From: Dryomyza anilis
Lineage: Eukaryota; Arthropoda; Insecta; Diptera; Dryomyzidae
Length of the DNA stretch: 64,000 bases
NCBI GenBank assembly: GCA_951804985.1
Contig: OX638135.1
Location: forward strand, 12,675,735-12,739,734
Reading direction: 5' to 3'
Below, one piece after another: positions 1-11,504 of this stretch. The notes beneath the pieces were generated by a model, which worked only from the letters and a program-made list of their open reading frames with translations, was not told the origin of the DNA and made no database searches. Both the position numbers and the translations under genes were made by a program. Position 1 is the stretch's first letter, and each line of letters opens with the position of its first letter.

Positions 1-590
1 CGATGTCCGTCTGTCCGTCTGTCTGTCTGTCTGTCCGTCTGTCTTTCTGCCTGTCTGTTGAAATCACGATTACGGAAAAAGTAAAAGAGCTAGAGCAATG
101 AAACTTTACTTATATATCTAAGCTGTCTGAACAAGAAAATTGGCATGATCGATCTATTGTGACCTGAGAACCGACCACTTAAGTTCAAATACCTCATATA
201 AAATTTACATATACAGATCAATGTTACTGTATACGTGCTTAGGTAAACTTTTTTGGTCAAATATATATTGAAATCATGCTCAAATACATGAAAATAATGG
301 TTTCCGGCTAAACAACTTGTGTTTCCCAAAAAAAAGTCGAAATTCGGTACACCTACCCATTTGTAAATATGGGTATCAAATGAATGGAAATTCTTCAGCG
401 ATCGAAAGTTTGTAGTTATTTTCAGGATTCGTATACCCTGGTGACCTATATACCAATGGAATGGTAACCACACATATGTGCAGGGTATTTATGGTCGGCT
501 TAGATCGACTATAATTTTGATAATCCTAACTATCATAATAACACCTACTTTAAAATTTCCCATGTGATCTTTCCTTCCCAATTGGTTTTT
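1..590 (-). mobile_element. GTCY-microsatellite element (family E), copy 1, cut by window edge
   Basis: This copy starts inside the (GTCY)n tract and runs to the end motif CCCAATTGG near 585. Blocks matching the 14,287-15,028 copy follow in the same order: the pyrimidine tetranucleotide run, a stretch around TGACCTGAGAACCGACCACTT, the GGTACACCTACCCATTTG segment, the TATAGTCG(N)CGACTATA hairpin and the closing CCCATGTGATC. The + orientation of the family is defined here as the 2,173-2,906 copy, so this one is on the minus strand. Non-coding. The combination of GTCY and TA proto-microsatellites recalls the mini-me elements of flies; this is recall, not a database match. Confidence 0.8.
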
Positions 591-1235
591 AATTTGAACG
601 TATTTTAAAAACTTTTTTGTATCACCTTTTGAAATACAGAAGTTTACGTGATTTTTTATTAACTTTTAACTTTACTTTTAATACGCGGCCCTCCTACCTA
701 CACGCACCATTTACATAACACTAATGAAATAAATGAAATAAAATTCAGCGGAGAACTGCTGACAATAGAATTATCTCTCTGCTTGGACGTCTTTGGCTTT
801 TGGATAAAATGGAATTCTGTGCTGATCAATCTCTTCACCTTATCTCAATCTCAATCACCTTAGAAATATCTCCAAAAAGTCCAATTTGTGCTGAATCTTC
901 TGGTCACAAAGTTTTCGAATTCGGCTCGTACGGAACAATATGGGGGTGGAATCGGTTCGTGAGCTTTCAAAGTCGGAGACTTCTTCCTCGATAGAAGGGA
1001 TGATACGCGTTGCGGTTTTATAATAACAGGAAGACTTAAAGTTAAATTAAATGCAAGTGTTGCATGCAAAAGGATGCATGTAGCGCCATCTGTTGCAAAT
1101 ATATAAAAATGCGATCGAGAGTCGAATGCTTAAACAGAGTTGTTTTTGTTATTTATTTCATTCTATTTTATTATTTATATATTATACTTATTTTATTTAT
1201 TTACTCATACCAAACATTACCACTTATTTTATTTA
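591..1235. other. Unassigned sequence, no supported gene
   Basis: No repeat partner was found elsewhere in the window. A patch at about 780-1,010 is less AT-rich than its surroundings and carries short overlapping open frames on both strands (800-994 and 860-1,069). Neither shows a recognisable domain, and there are no convincing splice signals around them. The patch could be old element sequence or a decayed exon. Confidence 0.4.
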
Positions 1236-1243
1236 CCTACACA

Positions 1244-1730
1244 TAGTGATGGGGCAAATTTGCTACTTTTCAATCACTGCTACTGATTGTTATTGCTGCT
1301 TTTAAATATCAGTTAAATAATTCCTGTTACTCAAATAACAGTTATTTTGATCACAGTTGCGATATTCGCAATAACAGGCAAATGCCAATCACTTTAGTTA
1401 TTATACGAATGAAAATGAAAAGCCTGTTATTCAATAGTAAAAATATAACCCTGTGTGAATCACAGCTACTGGAGTATTTCTATAACAGGTTGTTCTTTTT
1501 CATTCGAATAATAACTACAATGATTTTACAGCTACTGGAGTATTTCTTTAACAGGCTATTCTTCTGCATTCCAATAAGAACTAATGTGATTGGTATTTGT
1601 CTGTTAATGAGACTATTCATAACAAATATACCAAAGTAGCAATCACTGCTACTGGAGTATTTTGGTAGCAGGCTGTCACCGTTACTTTTGAATAACGATA
1701 TTTTGTTACCAAAATATCGGCACATGCCTA
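1244..1730. mobile_element. Small non-autonomous hAT-like element with perfect 8-bp TSD
   Basis: The 487-bp unit is flanked by CCTACACA at 1,236-1,243 and again at 1,731-1,738, the 8-bp duplication expected of hAT transposition. The left end reads TAGTGATGGGGCAAATTTG and the reverse complement of the right end TAGGCATGTGCCGATATTTTG, an imperfect inverted pair starting TAG, as many hAT ends do. Internally there are three degenerate copies of CAGCTACTGGAGTATTT near 1,463, 1,529 and 1,648, and an inverted pair based on GAATGAAAA...CCTGTTAT near 1,405-1,435 and 1,482-1,512. There is no coding capacity, so it would need a transposase supplied in trans. Confidence 0.75.
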
Positions 1731-1738
1731 CCTACACA

Positions 1739-2172
1739 CCAGTTATGCTCCGGACACCCGCCGCCGATTTCGTCAATGCTTCTTATGAGCTAAATTCAGT
1801 TATTACGCATTCGTTTTATTAACATATACTATTACTAGTATTTGAATAAAAATGTTTTCGAAAAATATTCGATTATATAGTTTGTTCCCAAACTAAATAT
1901 GTCTTATAGACTAACCAACTCTACAAGCCCTTTACAAACCCAAAATCAGAAAGTTATATTAGTTATATAATACATAAAATGTATGTATCTGGTTGTTAAA
2001 TCAATGTCCATAATATATTTCGATTCACCATTACTATGTACAATTCATAAATATTAGAATTTATACATAAATATTATGAACAATATTTTTATGTTCGCTA
2101 TACATAATATTTATGCAAAATTTTTTCTATTTTTACGTCGTTTTCTTTAAAATTGTGCAGAAAAAAATACAA
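1739..2172. other. AT-rich spacer, no gene seen
   Basis: No open frame or repeat relationship was recognised. A few short TTTATG/CATAAA palindromes occur at 2,035-2,115. Confidence 0.4.
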
Positions 2173-2906
2173 ACCAGTTGGGAAGGTTAGATCACATGGG
2201 AAATTATAAAGTAGGTGTAATTATGATAGTTAGGATTATCAAAATTATAGTCGGTCTAAGCCGACTATAAATACCCTACACATATGTGTGGTTACCATTC
2301 AAAGTGATATATAGGTCACCAGGGTATACGAATCCTGAAAATAACTACAAACATTCAATCGCTGAAGAATTTCCATTCATTTGATACCCATATTTACAAA
2401 TGGAAGGTGTACCGAATTTAGATTTTTTTTTTGTGAACCACAAGTCTTTTTGCCGGAAAACATTATTATAATGTATTTGAGCATGATATCAATATATATT
2501 TGACCAAAAAAGTTTATCTAAGCACGTATACATAAAAATTGATCTTTATATGTACATTTTATATGAGGTATTTGAACATAAGTGGTCGGATCATAGGTCA
2601 CAATGGACCGATCTCGCCAATTTTTTCGCACATATAGCGTAGGTATATTAGTAATCTAAGTTAAAAGTTTCATTTATCTAGCTCTTCAATTTTAGGGTAG
2701 TAGGGATTTCAACAGACAGACAGACGGACAGACAGACGGACAGACAGACAGACGGACAGACAGACGGACATCGCTAAATCGACTCAGGAGGTCATGCTGA
2801 TCAAGAATATATATACTTTTCCATACCGGAGATGCTTCCTTCTGGGTGTTACAAACGGCGTACCAAACTGAATATACCCTTGCACTCTTAGTGTAGGGTA
2901 TAAAAA
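2173..2906 (+). mobile_element. GTCY-microsatellite element (family E), full-length reference copy
   Basis: This is the most complete + copy, about 734 bp. It begins ACCAGTTGGGAAGGTTAG and ends TAGTGTAGGGTATAAAAA. In order it contains a CGACTATA hairpin at about 2,250-2,272, the segment with GATACCCATATTTACAAATGG, a (GACRGACAGACGG)-type purine tract at 2,712-2,770 and the conserved block with ATCGACTCAGGAGGTCATGC. The copies at 1, 14,287, 56,534 and 61,628 share these blocks in the same order. There is no open frame of note. No clean target duplication was found, so the mechanism of movement is not shown by the sequence. Confidence 0.8.
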
Positions 2907-3587
2907 TTGCTTTTATGTGTGAACAATTTTTTTTTCAAGATACATATATAAAAAATAAATGACTCAAATTATTTAGTGGTTTTTTCTTAGAAATGATTTT
3001 TCTGCATTGTTATGTAGCACTCTGTAAAACTCCACATAGATAATAAATTACGAGTATTGACAATTTTTTTTTCACATTTTTTCTCATTCTTCGTAAATGT
3101 TTAAAATCCATAATATCTTTTTTTTTTCTATAAACAAATTGAAAAAACAATATATCAAAATTTTGCAAAATATTCAAAATGTCCATAACATTTTAGCATT
3201 TCAATATATTTAAACGCGGCAATGATTTACATCTCAAAAAACTCAGTTCACTCAATACACGGATCTGTTTTAAATAATAATGGGAATTTGCCACGCGAAA
3301 AACTGCTGTTTTACGATTTCGGTCAACATTTACAGTGAGTACATTAATGTATGGGTTTGGTACGTTAAGTCGAAATTTAAAATATCGTAACTAAAAATAC
3401 CGAAGACAAAAATGAAGAAAATAAAAATGCCGAAATCCAAAAAGATCGGAAAAAACTGCAAAAGTACCATAAACAGTTTTTTTGTTTGTGCAATAAAAAT
3501 ATTTCAGTATATTAGTAAGCAACAAATTTCCAAGTAAATATAAAAAATACAAAAATAAAGATATTAAAAGTAGAACATATTCGAAAC
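2907..3587. other. AT-rich spacer, no gene seen
   Basis: Low-complexity A/T runs with no recognisable domain. The stretch at 3,370-3,540 is rich in AAAAAT and GAAAA words and may be degenerate simple sequence. Confidence 0.4.
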
Positions 3588-3595
3588 ATAGACAC

Positions 3596-5479
3596 TAGGG
3601 ATGTCAATCCCGGACTATTTTTCAATCCCGAAATTTCGGCACTGAAAAAATTGAATCCCGGGATAAGCGAAGGCATAAAATAAACATATATATGTTTGAA
3701 TAATAAACAATTATAATGCTTAAGGCTCGAACAAAATTCAAATGCATCTGTTTTGGAGTTGGGTATCCAAATATACATGGTATCCAAAATACAAAATCCG
3801 CGATATATAAACTCCAGTTGATCATCAAACTTTTTTTTAAATACTTTTTATTGAAAATAATAATTAAAAAATAAATAGTTTATAGTGGACACATTTTTTT
3901 TTAAAGTTATATGTGATTTTGAATTAATAACAATTTTAAAAATTAATTCAATTTTGGAACGTGGATTTATAAATGTCAACTCAATTGTTTGAGTGGGTTA
4001 GTTTAATCGAATTCAGATATTGTAAAAAGATTTATTCTCGATCAAATCGACTATATATGATTGAAATTTTTAGTACGCACAATTTTATTGTAGTGAATGT
4101 GAAAAATTGTGAAAATTGGTAATTTTCGAACCAACTCAAAAAATGTTAGGTTGTTATATGTATTTTGTTATTAATAAAGGTTACATTCATAGACAACGGT
4201 TCCAGTTTTATCGCTATTCGAAACCCGGATTTAATTCTACAGCATAGTTGATAGTAAATCTTTCGACTGTCTTCAAAATAAAAATTAGTTTAAAATGAGA
4301 CCGTCATTATATTATAATTATTTACTATTTTTAAGTACTTCCTGTATTTCGAATCGAAAGAATACACTGTTCTGCACAAAATTCTCCCTGTTTTCATTCA
4401 TATCATTTCTATATTAATGTAACGTTTTTGAGAAAAACGCATTTTATATTTTTTGCATTTTTCACTGCGTTTTATAAACAACATTTTATATAAAAAGATT
4501 AGATAGATATTGATTTAAAATTAATACGGTTATAGCCTAGGAATAAATCAAGGAAGGTTATGACATTAAGTCCACTTGAATATCGTTTATGGTTTGGTTA
4601 AAATAATCTGCTAAATTTGAAAAACTTAGAAAATAAGGGCAATTTATGAAATTATCGGAAAAGCGTATTTAGTAAAAAATAAATTTTATATTTTAAATCA
4701 TTGGTAATACTAGAGATAATACCAATTGCGACAATGGTATAGCTTTTTCTGTGTTCTTTCTACTTTTTGAGTTATATGCAATTAAAAAACTTAACTGTGA
4801 ATGAAAATTTGTTTTTTAAATTAAGATAATGAATATATATTTATTAACATATTTTTATAGAATTTTTATTCTGCAACAGAATATATTGATGATGTGAATG
4901 AAAGATATGGTTGATGCATTATTATAAGGTTTTAAATTATGTTATTTAAAAAGAACGATTGAAAATCGGTTGAAATTAAATTGTTATTATATATTTAGAA
5001 ATAACAGTAATATACAGCTATAATAAATATTTTATAAAAAAAAAGGTGAATTATTAATAATAAATTGCATTCCAAAACGTTACATATAGGAAAAAAACTA
5101 AAAACGCAGTTCGAATCAGCACATTAAAATTATGTAGGAATGATATGAATAACTACAGGGAGGAACAAAAGTGCTTATTTTGCCGAACAGTGTTATTAGT
5201 CGAAAGTGACGTAATTTTTAACAATTGCGAATTTGTTTAAAGTCAAAAAGCATGTCATTCATTATTATTGACGCCAGTGTTTTAAGATTACAGTCCATTA
5301 AATGTTAGATTTATTTTTTCACGAAATTTGTATAAAAACATTAAAAGACTTTTGAATAAACTGTTAAAAATTGGTCTACTAGCGTGTTTTGTAATCCCGA
5401 AAATCCCGGCATTTAACGATGATCCCGGGATCAGTTTTTCGGAACTGATTTGATTTAAATTCCGGGATTGACATCCCTA
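3596..5479. mobile_element. Non-autonomous hAT-like element, 1.9 kb, perfect TIRs and 8-bp TSD
   Basis: The left end TAGGGATGTCAATCCCGGA (3,596-3,614) is the exact reverse complement of 5,461-5,479. The element is flanked by ATAGACAC at 3,588-3,595 and 5,480-5,487, an exact 8-bp duplication. Extra copies of the subterminal word AATCCCG lie at about 3,620-3,665 and 5,390-5,435, the arrangement hAT transposases are known to bind. TSD length, TIR start and subterminal repeats together support the hAT superfamily. The interior is AT-rich with no transposase frame. A second inverted repeat pair sits inside it (see 4,364-5,193). Confidence 0.88.
4364..5193. repeat. Imperfect inverted repeat nested in the 3,596-5,479 hAT element
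   Basis: CACTGTTCTGCACAAAA at 4,365 pairs with the reverse complement of 5,140-5,192 (CACTGTTCGGCAAAATAAGC). Further paired blocks follow, CTCCCTG, ATTCATATCATT and AATGTAACGTT, with gaps. The arms are roughly 65 and 105 bp. This could be a second, older TIR element that landed in the hAT or part of the hAT's own internal structure. No clear target duplication was found, so the nesting is not proven. Confidence 0.5.
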
Positions 5480-5487
5480 ATAGACAC

Positions 5488-5808
5488 CCCGATTCTGAGT
5501 CTCGTAAAAACAAAAATCCGAATCTCCGCAAAGAAGTCCATTTTGCGTAATGGAATTCAGTACGAATATGTCAGCTATGAGGTGACTGGACAGATTTGGC
5601 ATGTGAATTCCAATCCACACGAATCCTAGAGTGGCTCAAAACTCGTATTCATAGCGAAGATTCGGTTTCGGATGTCCGCAGAAACAGTAGATATAGATTT
5701 AAAAGGCGGTTTGGATCATAAACTGATTCGTCATTTAAGATTAAAAAAATACATACATTTATAAATTAAATGAGATGGCTTCGAAATATAATTTAGAAAT
5801 ATGTACGT
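5488..5808. other. Unassigned, slightly GC-richer spacer
   Basis: Contains GATTCTGAGTCTCG, GGATGTCCGCAG and similar non-repetitive sequence, with stops in all frames. It is contiguous with the sequence before 3,588 once the hAT insertion is removed. No function seen. Confidence 0.35.
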
Positions 5809-7146
5809 AGAGAAAAAACATGGTTGTGGTGATCATATTTGAAAGGCATCATACTATGATTGGGGGTTATGGTTGTAGGAAATCATATAATTCGTCTAAT
5901 ATGATCCTCAGTGACAATATTGCGTACCATAATATGATCTTCAGTGACAATAGTACGATTTTCTACAACCATACCATGGTCCTCAGTGACCATACGCCGA
6001 TTTCACGCAACTATACAATGGAAATACGATGACTGACAACCTTAGTGTGGTTGTCAGTGACCATAATAAGGTTGTCAGTAACTAATATGGTTGTGGGTGA
6101 CCATACTATGGTTGTCAGTGACCACACTATGGTTGTCAGTGACCATATTATGGTTGTCAGTGACCATAATATGGTTGTCAGTAACCATAGTATGGTTGTG
6201 AGTGACCATAATATGGTTATCAGTCACCATAGTATGGTTGTCAGTAACCATATTATGATTACACACAACCACACTAAGGTTGTCAGTCATCGTATTTCGA
6301 TTTCATACAACCCGTAGTATGGTTGTATGAAATCGTCCTACGTTACCTGAAAATTCCTGAAAAAGCGGATTGAAAAGAAATTATAAATAAGACACATGTT
6401 TAATGATTATTTTTTCTACATTTTTTATTATATAAGTATATATTTTTAAATTAAAAACACAATTTTGCAAACTTTATGCGAAGTTGTGCTTGCAATTGCC
6501 GGAATGCATCGTTCGAGTTTTATCGTGCACAAGAACTTTCGTGTAAAGTACAGCGTCACCGTCATGAAATTGACAACGCGAGCACACGATTAATCACTGA
6601 AATTTGTTATACGCATTTGTATTAAACACGAGCAGTTAATGTTATTTATCGAAATTTGTTTGAACTATATTGTTTTCATATTAAGCATTTACAATTAACG
6701 TTTTAACTTTCGGATATATGTTTATTTGTAATAATGATGTTTTAAACATTAAAAGACACGACAAAAAAAACGACTGCACACCGTCGCCATAGCCAAAATT
6801 AAAGTGAGTAACAGAGAGTAAAAAATGCCATTAAGTGAGAATTATGTGGTTGTAAATAATAAATTACTATATTATGATCAGTTTATATAATGGTATGATT
6901 GGTATTGACCATACTTTGTTCGTGTCAGTCTTTATCGTAATCATAACATGGTTCTTATCAACCATTTTTTGGTTTTTCAGAAATACAATCATATTAAAAT
7001 AAATTGTCTACTATAATATGATTTTAGCGACATTATTATTGTTGAAATAAAATTGAAAATACTATACTTTGATTGTGACAACCATGTAGGATTGTTAAGA
7101 CCATAGCATGGTTGTCGCGATCATGTCGCAACCATATTATTTCTCT
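5809..7146. mobile_element. Foldback-type element built on ATGGTTG repeats
   Basis: The left end AGAGAAAAAACATGGTTG (5,809-5,826) is matched inverted by 7,129-7,146 with two mismatches. Both ends continue into repeated ATGGTTG/CAACCAT words, and 6,030-6,300 is a tandem array of them. The middle (6,340-6,830) is unrelated AT-rich sequence. Terminal inverted repeats containing internal short tandem repeats resemble Drosophila foldback elements in architecture only; no sequence identity to FB is claimed. No target duplication was found. Open frames across the array are by-products of the repeat. Confidence 0.6.
6030..6300. repeat. Tandem array of ~21-bp self-complementary repeats
   Basis: The unit is close to TATGGTTGTCAGTGACCATA and repeats about a dozen times with variants (CAGTAACC, GAGTGACC). 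Each unit is nearly its own reverse complement (TATGGT at one end, ACCATA at the other), so single strands could fold at every unit. Reading frames on both strands remain open because the unit is near a multiple of three; they are not genes. Confidence 0.8.
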
Positions 7147-7205
7147 GCCTGTGGCAACCAAATTTAATATAAATCAACAAAAATTACGAATGATCTTCGA
7201 CCCAG

Positions 7206-8730
7206 TTGGTTAAATACTGTATCTCTGGAAATCGTAGTCGGAAAAAATATAAAAAAACGGTTAATGCATATCTCGATACCCCAAATTCCATTGAAATTGA
7301 GAGAGTGAGTTGCAACCACTGCATAGTGGTTGCTCTTAAATCGGGTGAAATTCAGTATTTTCGGAACCACTCAACCGATTTTAAAAATTTAAAAATTTAA
7401 AAAGTGTTCTGCAGAGAGAACTTAAGTCTTTAAAGGTTATGGAGATAAAAATCAGTAAAGTTTAGATTTTTTTCATGAACAATTTTTCAAAAATTGTAAA
7501 AAATTTAAAAGTTATCCGAGTTTTAAAATTCTTTTGTTTATGAAAAGCTTATATTGAGATCTAAAGAAAATGTGCTTACTTGAGAAAATATCTTTGTTAG
7601 GTTTAAAGATATAGACTTGAACAAACATTTTTGTTTTCATTTTTGAAGACTTTACTTTACATATTTATACATAGATTGTACATATTATCATGAAGTCAAA
7701 ATATTTGTATTATACTTTTATAAACAATTCATAAATCATAAACTGAAAACAGTTTTTAAATATCTCAAGTGGTTTAGTAAATATAAAATTGTAAATTCGA
7801 TTTTTTTTTTTGTTTTCCATTTTTTTTTTTTTGATAATTGGACTTTTACGCAAATCTCCGTAATATTTTTTTTCTTCAGTAACATGTACTTTTCTTAAAT
7901 TTTTTTGATAGATAACATTACTGAACATTTTTTAAACTATAAAAAATTTCCAAAATATATTTAACTAATCTGGCAAACCCTAGTCAAAGTTAAAGTTTTA
8001 AATTTTTTAACAATTTCAAGGACGAATTATTTCTTCGTATTTTTGACCCTTAGTTATTTTTTGCCCGGCTCATTTTTAATATACATTTTATTAAAAAATG
8101 TTTAACTAAGAATAGTTTTCAAAGCCCAACGTAAAAATTTAGGTATCAAATTTTAAAGATAAATTAGTTCTAAACATTTTTTAACATGGTACTGAAAAAA
8201 ACAAATACGGAGATTTGCGTATAAGTCCAATTTTCCAAAAAAAAAACAAAAAACAAAAAAAAATATCGAATTTACAATTTTTTATTTACTAAACCACTTG
8301 AGATATCTAAAAACTGTTTTCAGTTTATGATTTATGTGTTGGTTGTTCATAAAAGTCCCATACAAATATTTTGACTTCATGATAAAATGTACAATCTATG
8401 TATAAATATGTAAAGTCTTCCAAAATGAAAACAAAAATTCATGTTCAAGTCTATATCTTTAAAACTAAACAAGATATTTTCTCAAGTAAGCACATTTTTT
8501 TAAAATCTCAATGTAAGCTGCTCATAATTAAAAGAATATTAAACTGATTTTTATCTCCTTAACCATCAAAGATACAAAATCTAACATTGAAGTTCTCTCT
8601 GTACAACACTTTTTAAATTTTAAAATCGGTTGAGTGGTTCCGAAAATACTAAAATTTCACCCAATTTAAGAGCGTTTAGGCACACTGTGACTCTGGTTGA
8701 ATTGGTGTGGAATGGTTTAAATACGATTTG
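7206..8730. repeat. Large imperfect palindrome (arms ~0.55-0.7 kb)
   Basis: Left-arm landmarks CACTCAACCGATTTT (7,365), ATCATGAAGTCAAAAT (7,687) and CGCAAATCTCCGTA (7,849) recur inverted at about 8,621, 8,369 and 8,207. The axis is near 8,035. The arms are diverged by substitutions and small indels, so this is an old foldback structure, probably a non-autonomous element. The arm edge carries CACTGT..CTCTGG, also present near 45,340 and 48,118 in the third hAT family, which suggests shared ancestry of the edge. No coding capacity. Confidence 0.75.
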
Positions 8731-9576
8731 AAATTAGTAATTTAACATTTTGATATTTCGAGATTTATTATTTTATTTATATTTTAAAATTTCGACAATT
8801 TTAGGTTTCGGTAATTTTTTTCCGACATATACGGATCCCCGATATATAAGTCATATGGTCGACATTTATAAAAGTTATTAACTAATCTTTTAAAATAAAA
8901 TTTCATTAAGGGGCGTACGTGCCCTGGCCAAACACAAAAAGTTTGGAAATAAAAAAAAAAAACTGGATTCAATTTTGAAATTATGATACAACATTAATAC
9001 ATATAGCAACATAACAAATAAAAGTAAAGACTGCATGATCCAAATTTATCCAAATTAGTGTTAATTTATCCGAATCCTACTGACATATTTTGTTTCGAAT
9101 TTTGAGATAAAACTTCTTTGAGGTACAAAATTCGCAATGATCCCGAAAATGTCATTTATTTTTATCTTAGCTGTAAGGATATGTCTCGACGAGGTATGCA
9201 AATGCCGAGAAAACACATACAAATTATATGTGACAAATAAAAAAATAATAGAAATCGAAAGATATTATATGCACTAGCATTTATTATTTTCCGATGGCTA
9301 CACATTAAAATTATTTTTATTCTTTTTTACTTCATAAATGTTTGCCTTTCTTAACGTTTTTAAATTTTGATTCACTTTGAGATACTACCATTTAAAAATG
9401 GAACAGAAGACTTAAAATTTTGTACACACTTAGCCAAATACTTTATATATACTAAGCTAGAAACTTTGGGTGCCGGTGTAGTTTTCGGGTATTGGATAAT
9501 TGGGTGTAATTTTTATCCACGAGAACTGAAGTGACGGCACAACAACAAAATATGTCATAGAATTTCTTTAATGTTT
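8731..9576. other. AT-rich spacer, no gene seen
   Basis: No repeat partner or domain recognised. The longest open frame (9,452-9,754, minus) crosses into the neighbouring MITE and has no recognisable motif. Confidence 0.4.
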
Positions 9577-10410
9577 CTACACCCAGAAAAAAATCATGGT
9601 AAATTAATAGTATTTCAATAGAAAAACAATAATTTATACTATTAAAATTGGGCAATAGGAAGCGTACCATTAGTTTAATAATATTCAAATTTTTAATACA
9701 ATATGATGTTGTACCATACATTTTATAATGTATTATTTTAATTACAATAAGCATGACCTATAAATATTAAATAATACGTATTATTATTATTGTTATGGTA
9801 TAGTCGAATTTTCATAATAATTTATTAAAACAAAAATGAATTTTAGTTAATTTATTGTATATTTATACATAAAAAGACACATAAAAAGACACTTCTTGTT
9901 GCAAAAGATTATAACACATTTAAAGTTCGCTTCAGTTTCCAATAATTAATTGTAATACTTGAGTCTGCATATATTTGTGAGTCCGTTGCCATAATAGAAA
10001 TTCGATGTATTATTTATTTTCTGTAATAAATAAAACAAAAAGTTTAAATTTAATGAAATTACATTAAATACATTGGGTTCTTAATAATGATAAACGCGTG
10101 ATAATGTCGATTATCACAAAAAATGCATGCGACCAATTTGAGCAAACATGACACACAAAACGAACATGTTTTTATTCGTTTTTATGTATTTTTTTTGCCA
10201 CGTTTACTATTATAGGAGGAAACCATTAAAATAATAGTATTTATTCTATTAAAAATAATAATATTGAAATATTTAAATTTATGGTTGTGGATTTTTCGAA
10301 TACTGTCAAATTAATAAGAAAACTTTTGATTTAAAAAGAAAAAACTACTAATACATGAACGTACACACGTACCATTAATTACTTAATGGTACATTTTCTT
10401 CTGAGTGTAG
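9577..10410. mobile_element. MITE-like element, CTACACYCAGAARAAAAT ends
   Basis: The left end CTACACCCAGAAAAAAAT (9,577) and the reverse complement of the right end CTACACTCAGAAGAAAAT (10,410) agree at 16 of 18 positions. Subterminal TGGTA/TACCA words follow at both ends. The interior is AT-rich with no transposase. Flanks do not give an obvious duplication; instead CTTTAATGTTTC outside the left end also occurs inverted outside the right end, so the true ends may be further out. Confidence 0.55.
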
Positions 10411-10419
10411 TATTTTTGC

Positions 10420-10880
10420 TGAAACATTAAAGCAAACTTTATTTTTTATAAAAATATCAGAACTTGTAGAATTTTAATCATCAATTTCTGATATTTTTTG
10501 ATAAATTATTCATTTTACCATTGTTATATTTAAATTCTGTTTCTGTTTTTCACAGACGGACAAATATGCATTTTTGTTATTTTGTCAGTTTTGACGTTTC
10601 TTATAAAGAAAGGTGCAACAAGATCGTAACTTGTTCTTGCCTTTCACTCTTTGTTTGTGCGACTGTACTAAAAACAGCAACAATAATTGAACGAATTGCT
10701 TCAATGTTTATAATATTTTTGGTAAAACATTAAAGTATGGAATATTTTTTATTAAAATTTGTGATATTCTCTGAAAAATTATTCATTTTATCAACGTTAA
10801 ATGTAAACTCTGTTTCTGTTTTTCACAGCCAGACATCCATGTTTTTTTTCTTTTATCTGTTTTGACAAGTAGAAATTAAC
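10420..10880. repeat. Diverged direct repeat pair, ~165 bp each
   Basis: About 10,422-10,600 and 10,715-10,870 share, in order, AAACATTAAAG, TGATATT(T/C)TTTGA, ATTATTCATTTTA, TCTGTTTCTGTTTTTCACAG and a TTTTGAC stretch. The copies are substantially diverged. An open frame at 10,521-10,733 spans the first copy but has no recognised motif. Confidence 0.6.
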
Positions 10881-11489
10881 GAACACATTTAAAGATTGGT
10901 AAAATTGTACCCATACATTCATGAACATTGCCAATTTCATTGCACATATTTAAAATAGTTAAACACATTCAAATATTCGCAACGCATTCAAACTTTGACT
11001 TTCAGCAAAAAATATGAAATCTGTGTTTTCTTGATCTTTCTCAAAATACTTATTTTTCGCATTTACATGATTTTGAATTAAAATTTATGTCATGGTAATA
11101 ATTTCAATGTTTTGAACAAAACAAAAAAAAATTGATTTCATAAAAAAACTTAAAATACAATATTTACATTTAAAGTTTTAATATATTTTTTTTTAATTTA
11201 AAAAAAAAATCGAAAACATTATAATTATTGTGAAACATAAAATATATATAACAAATTTTAAAAATTGATAATCCAAATTAAAATTTCATTTTCAAACAAA
11301 ATTTTTAAAATAATTTTTTTTTTTTAATATAAAAAATACACAATCATATGAAATAGTTCAGAAATATTTTCATTTAATTTTATATTGTGGTTAAAACTAT
11401 AGAAATCATTAAAATGTAAATATTTATGATAAAGTATAAATTTAATTTTTCAAAAAAAAAGTATTAAAAAAACACCACATTTTATGTAT
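10881..11489. other. Very AT-rich spacer, no gene seen
   Basis: Long A and T runs, with no repeat family or reading frame that can be supported. Confidence 0.4.
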
Positions 11490-11504
11490 TTTTATACCCT
11501 ACAC

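Noticed and set aside
860..1069. Minus-strand frame at 860-1,069 as a gene
   Set aside because: No motif, no splice support, and overlapped by an equally open plus-strand frame.
3588..5487. A transposase gene inside the 3,596-5,479 hAT-like element
   Set aside because: No frame above ~90 codons and no DDE or BED-type motif seen; treated as non-autonomous.
6030..6300. CRISPR-like regular repeats (also 49,850-51,640 and 55,725-55,862)
   Set aside because: Units are contiguous with no unique spacers, and the setting is clearly eukaryotic.
6045..6317. 90-codon (MVVSDH)-repeat frame and its minus-strand partner
   Set aside because: Translations of the 21-bp palindromic array.
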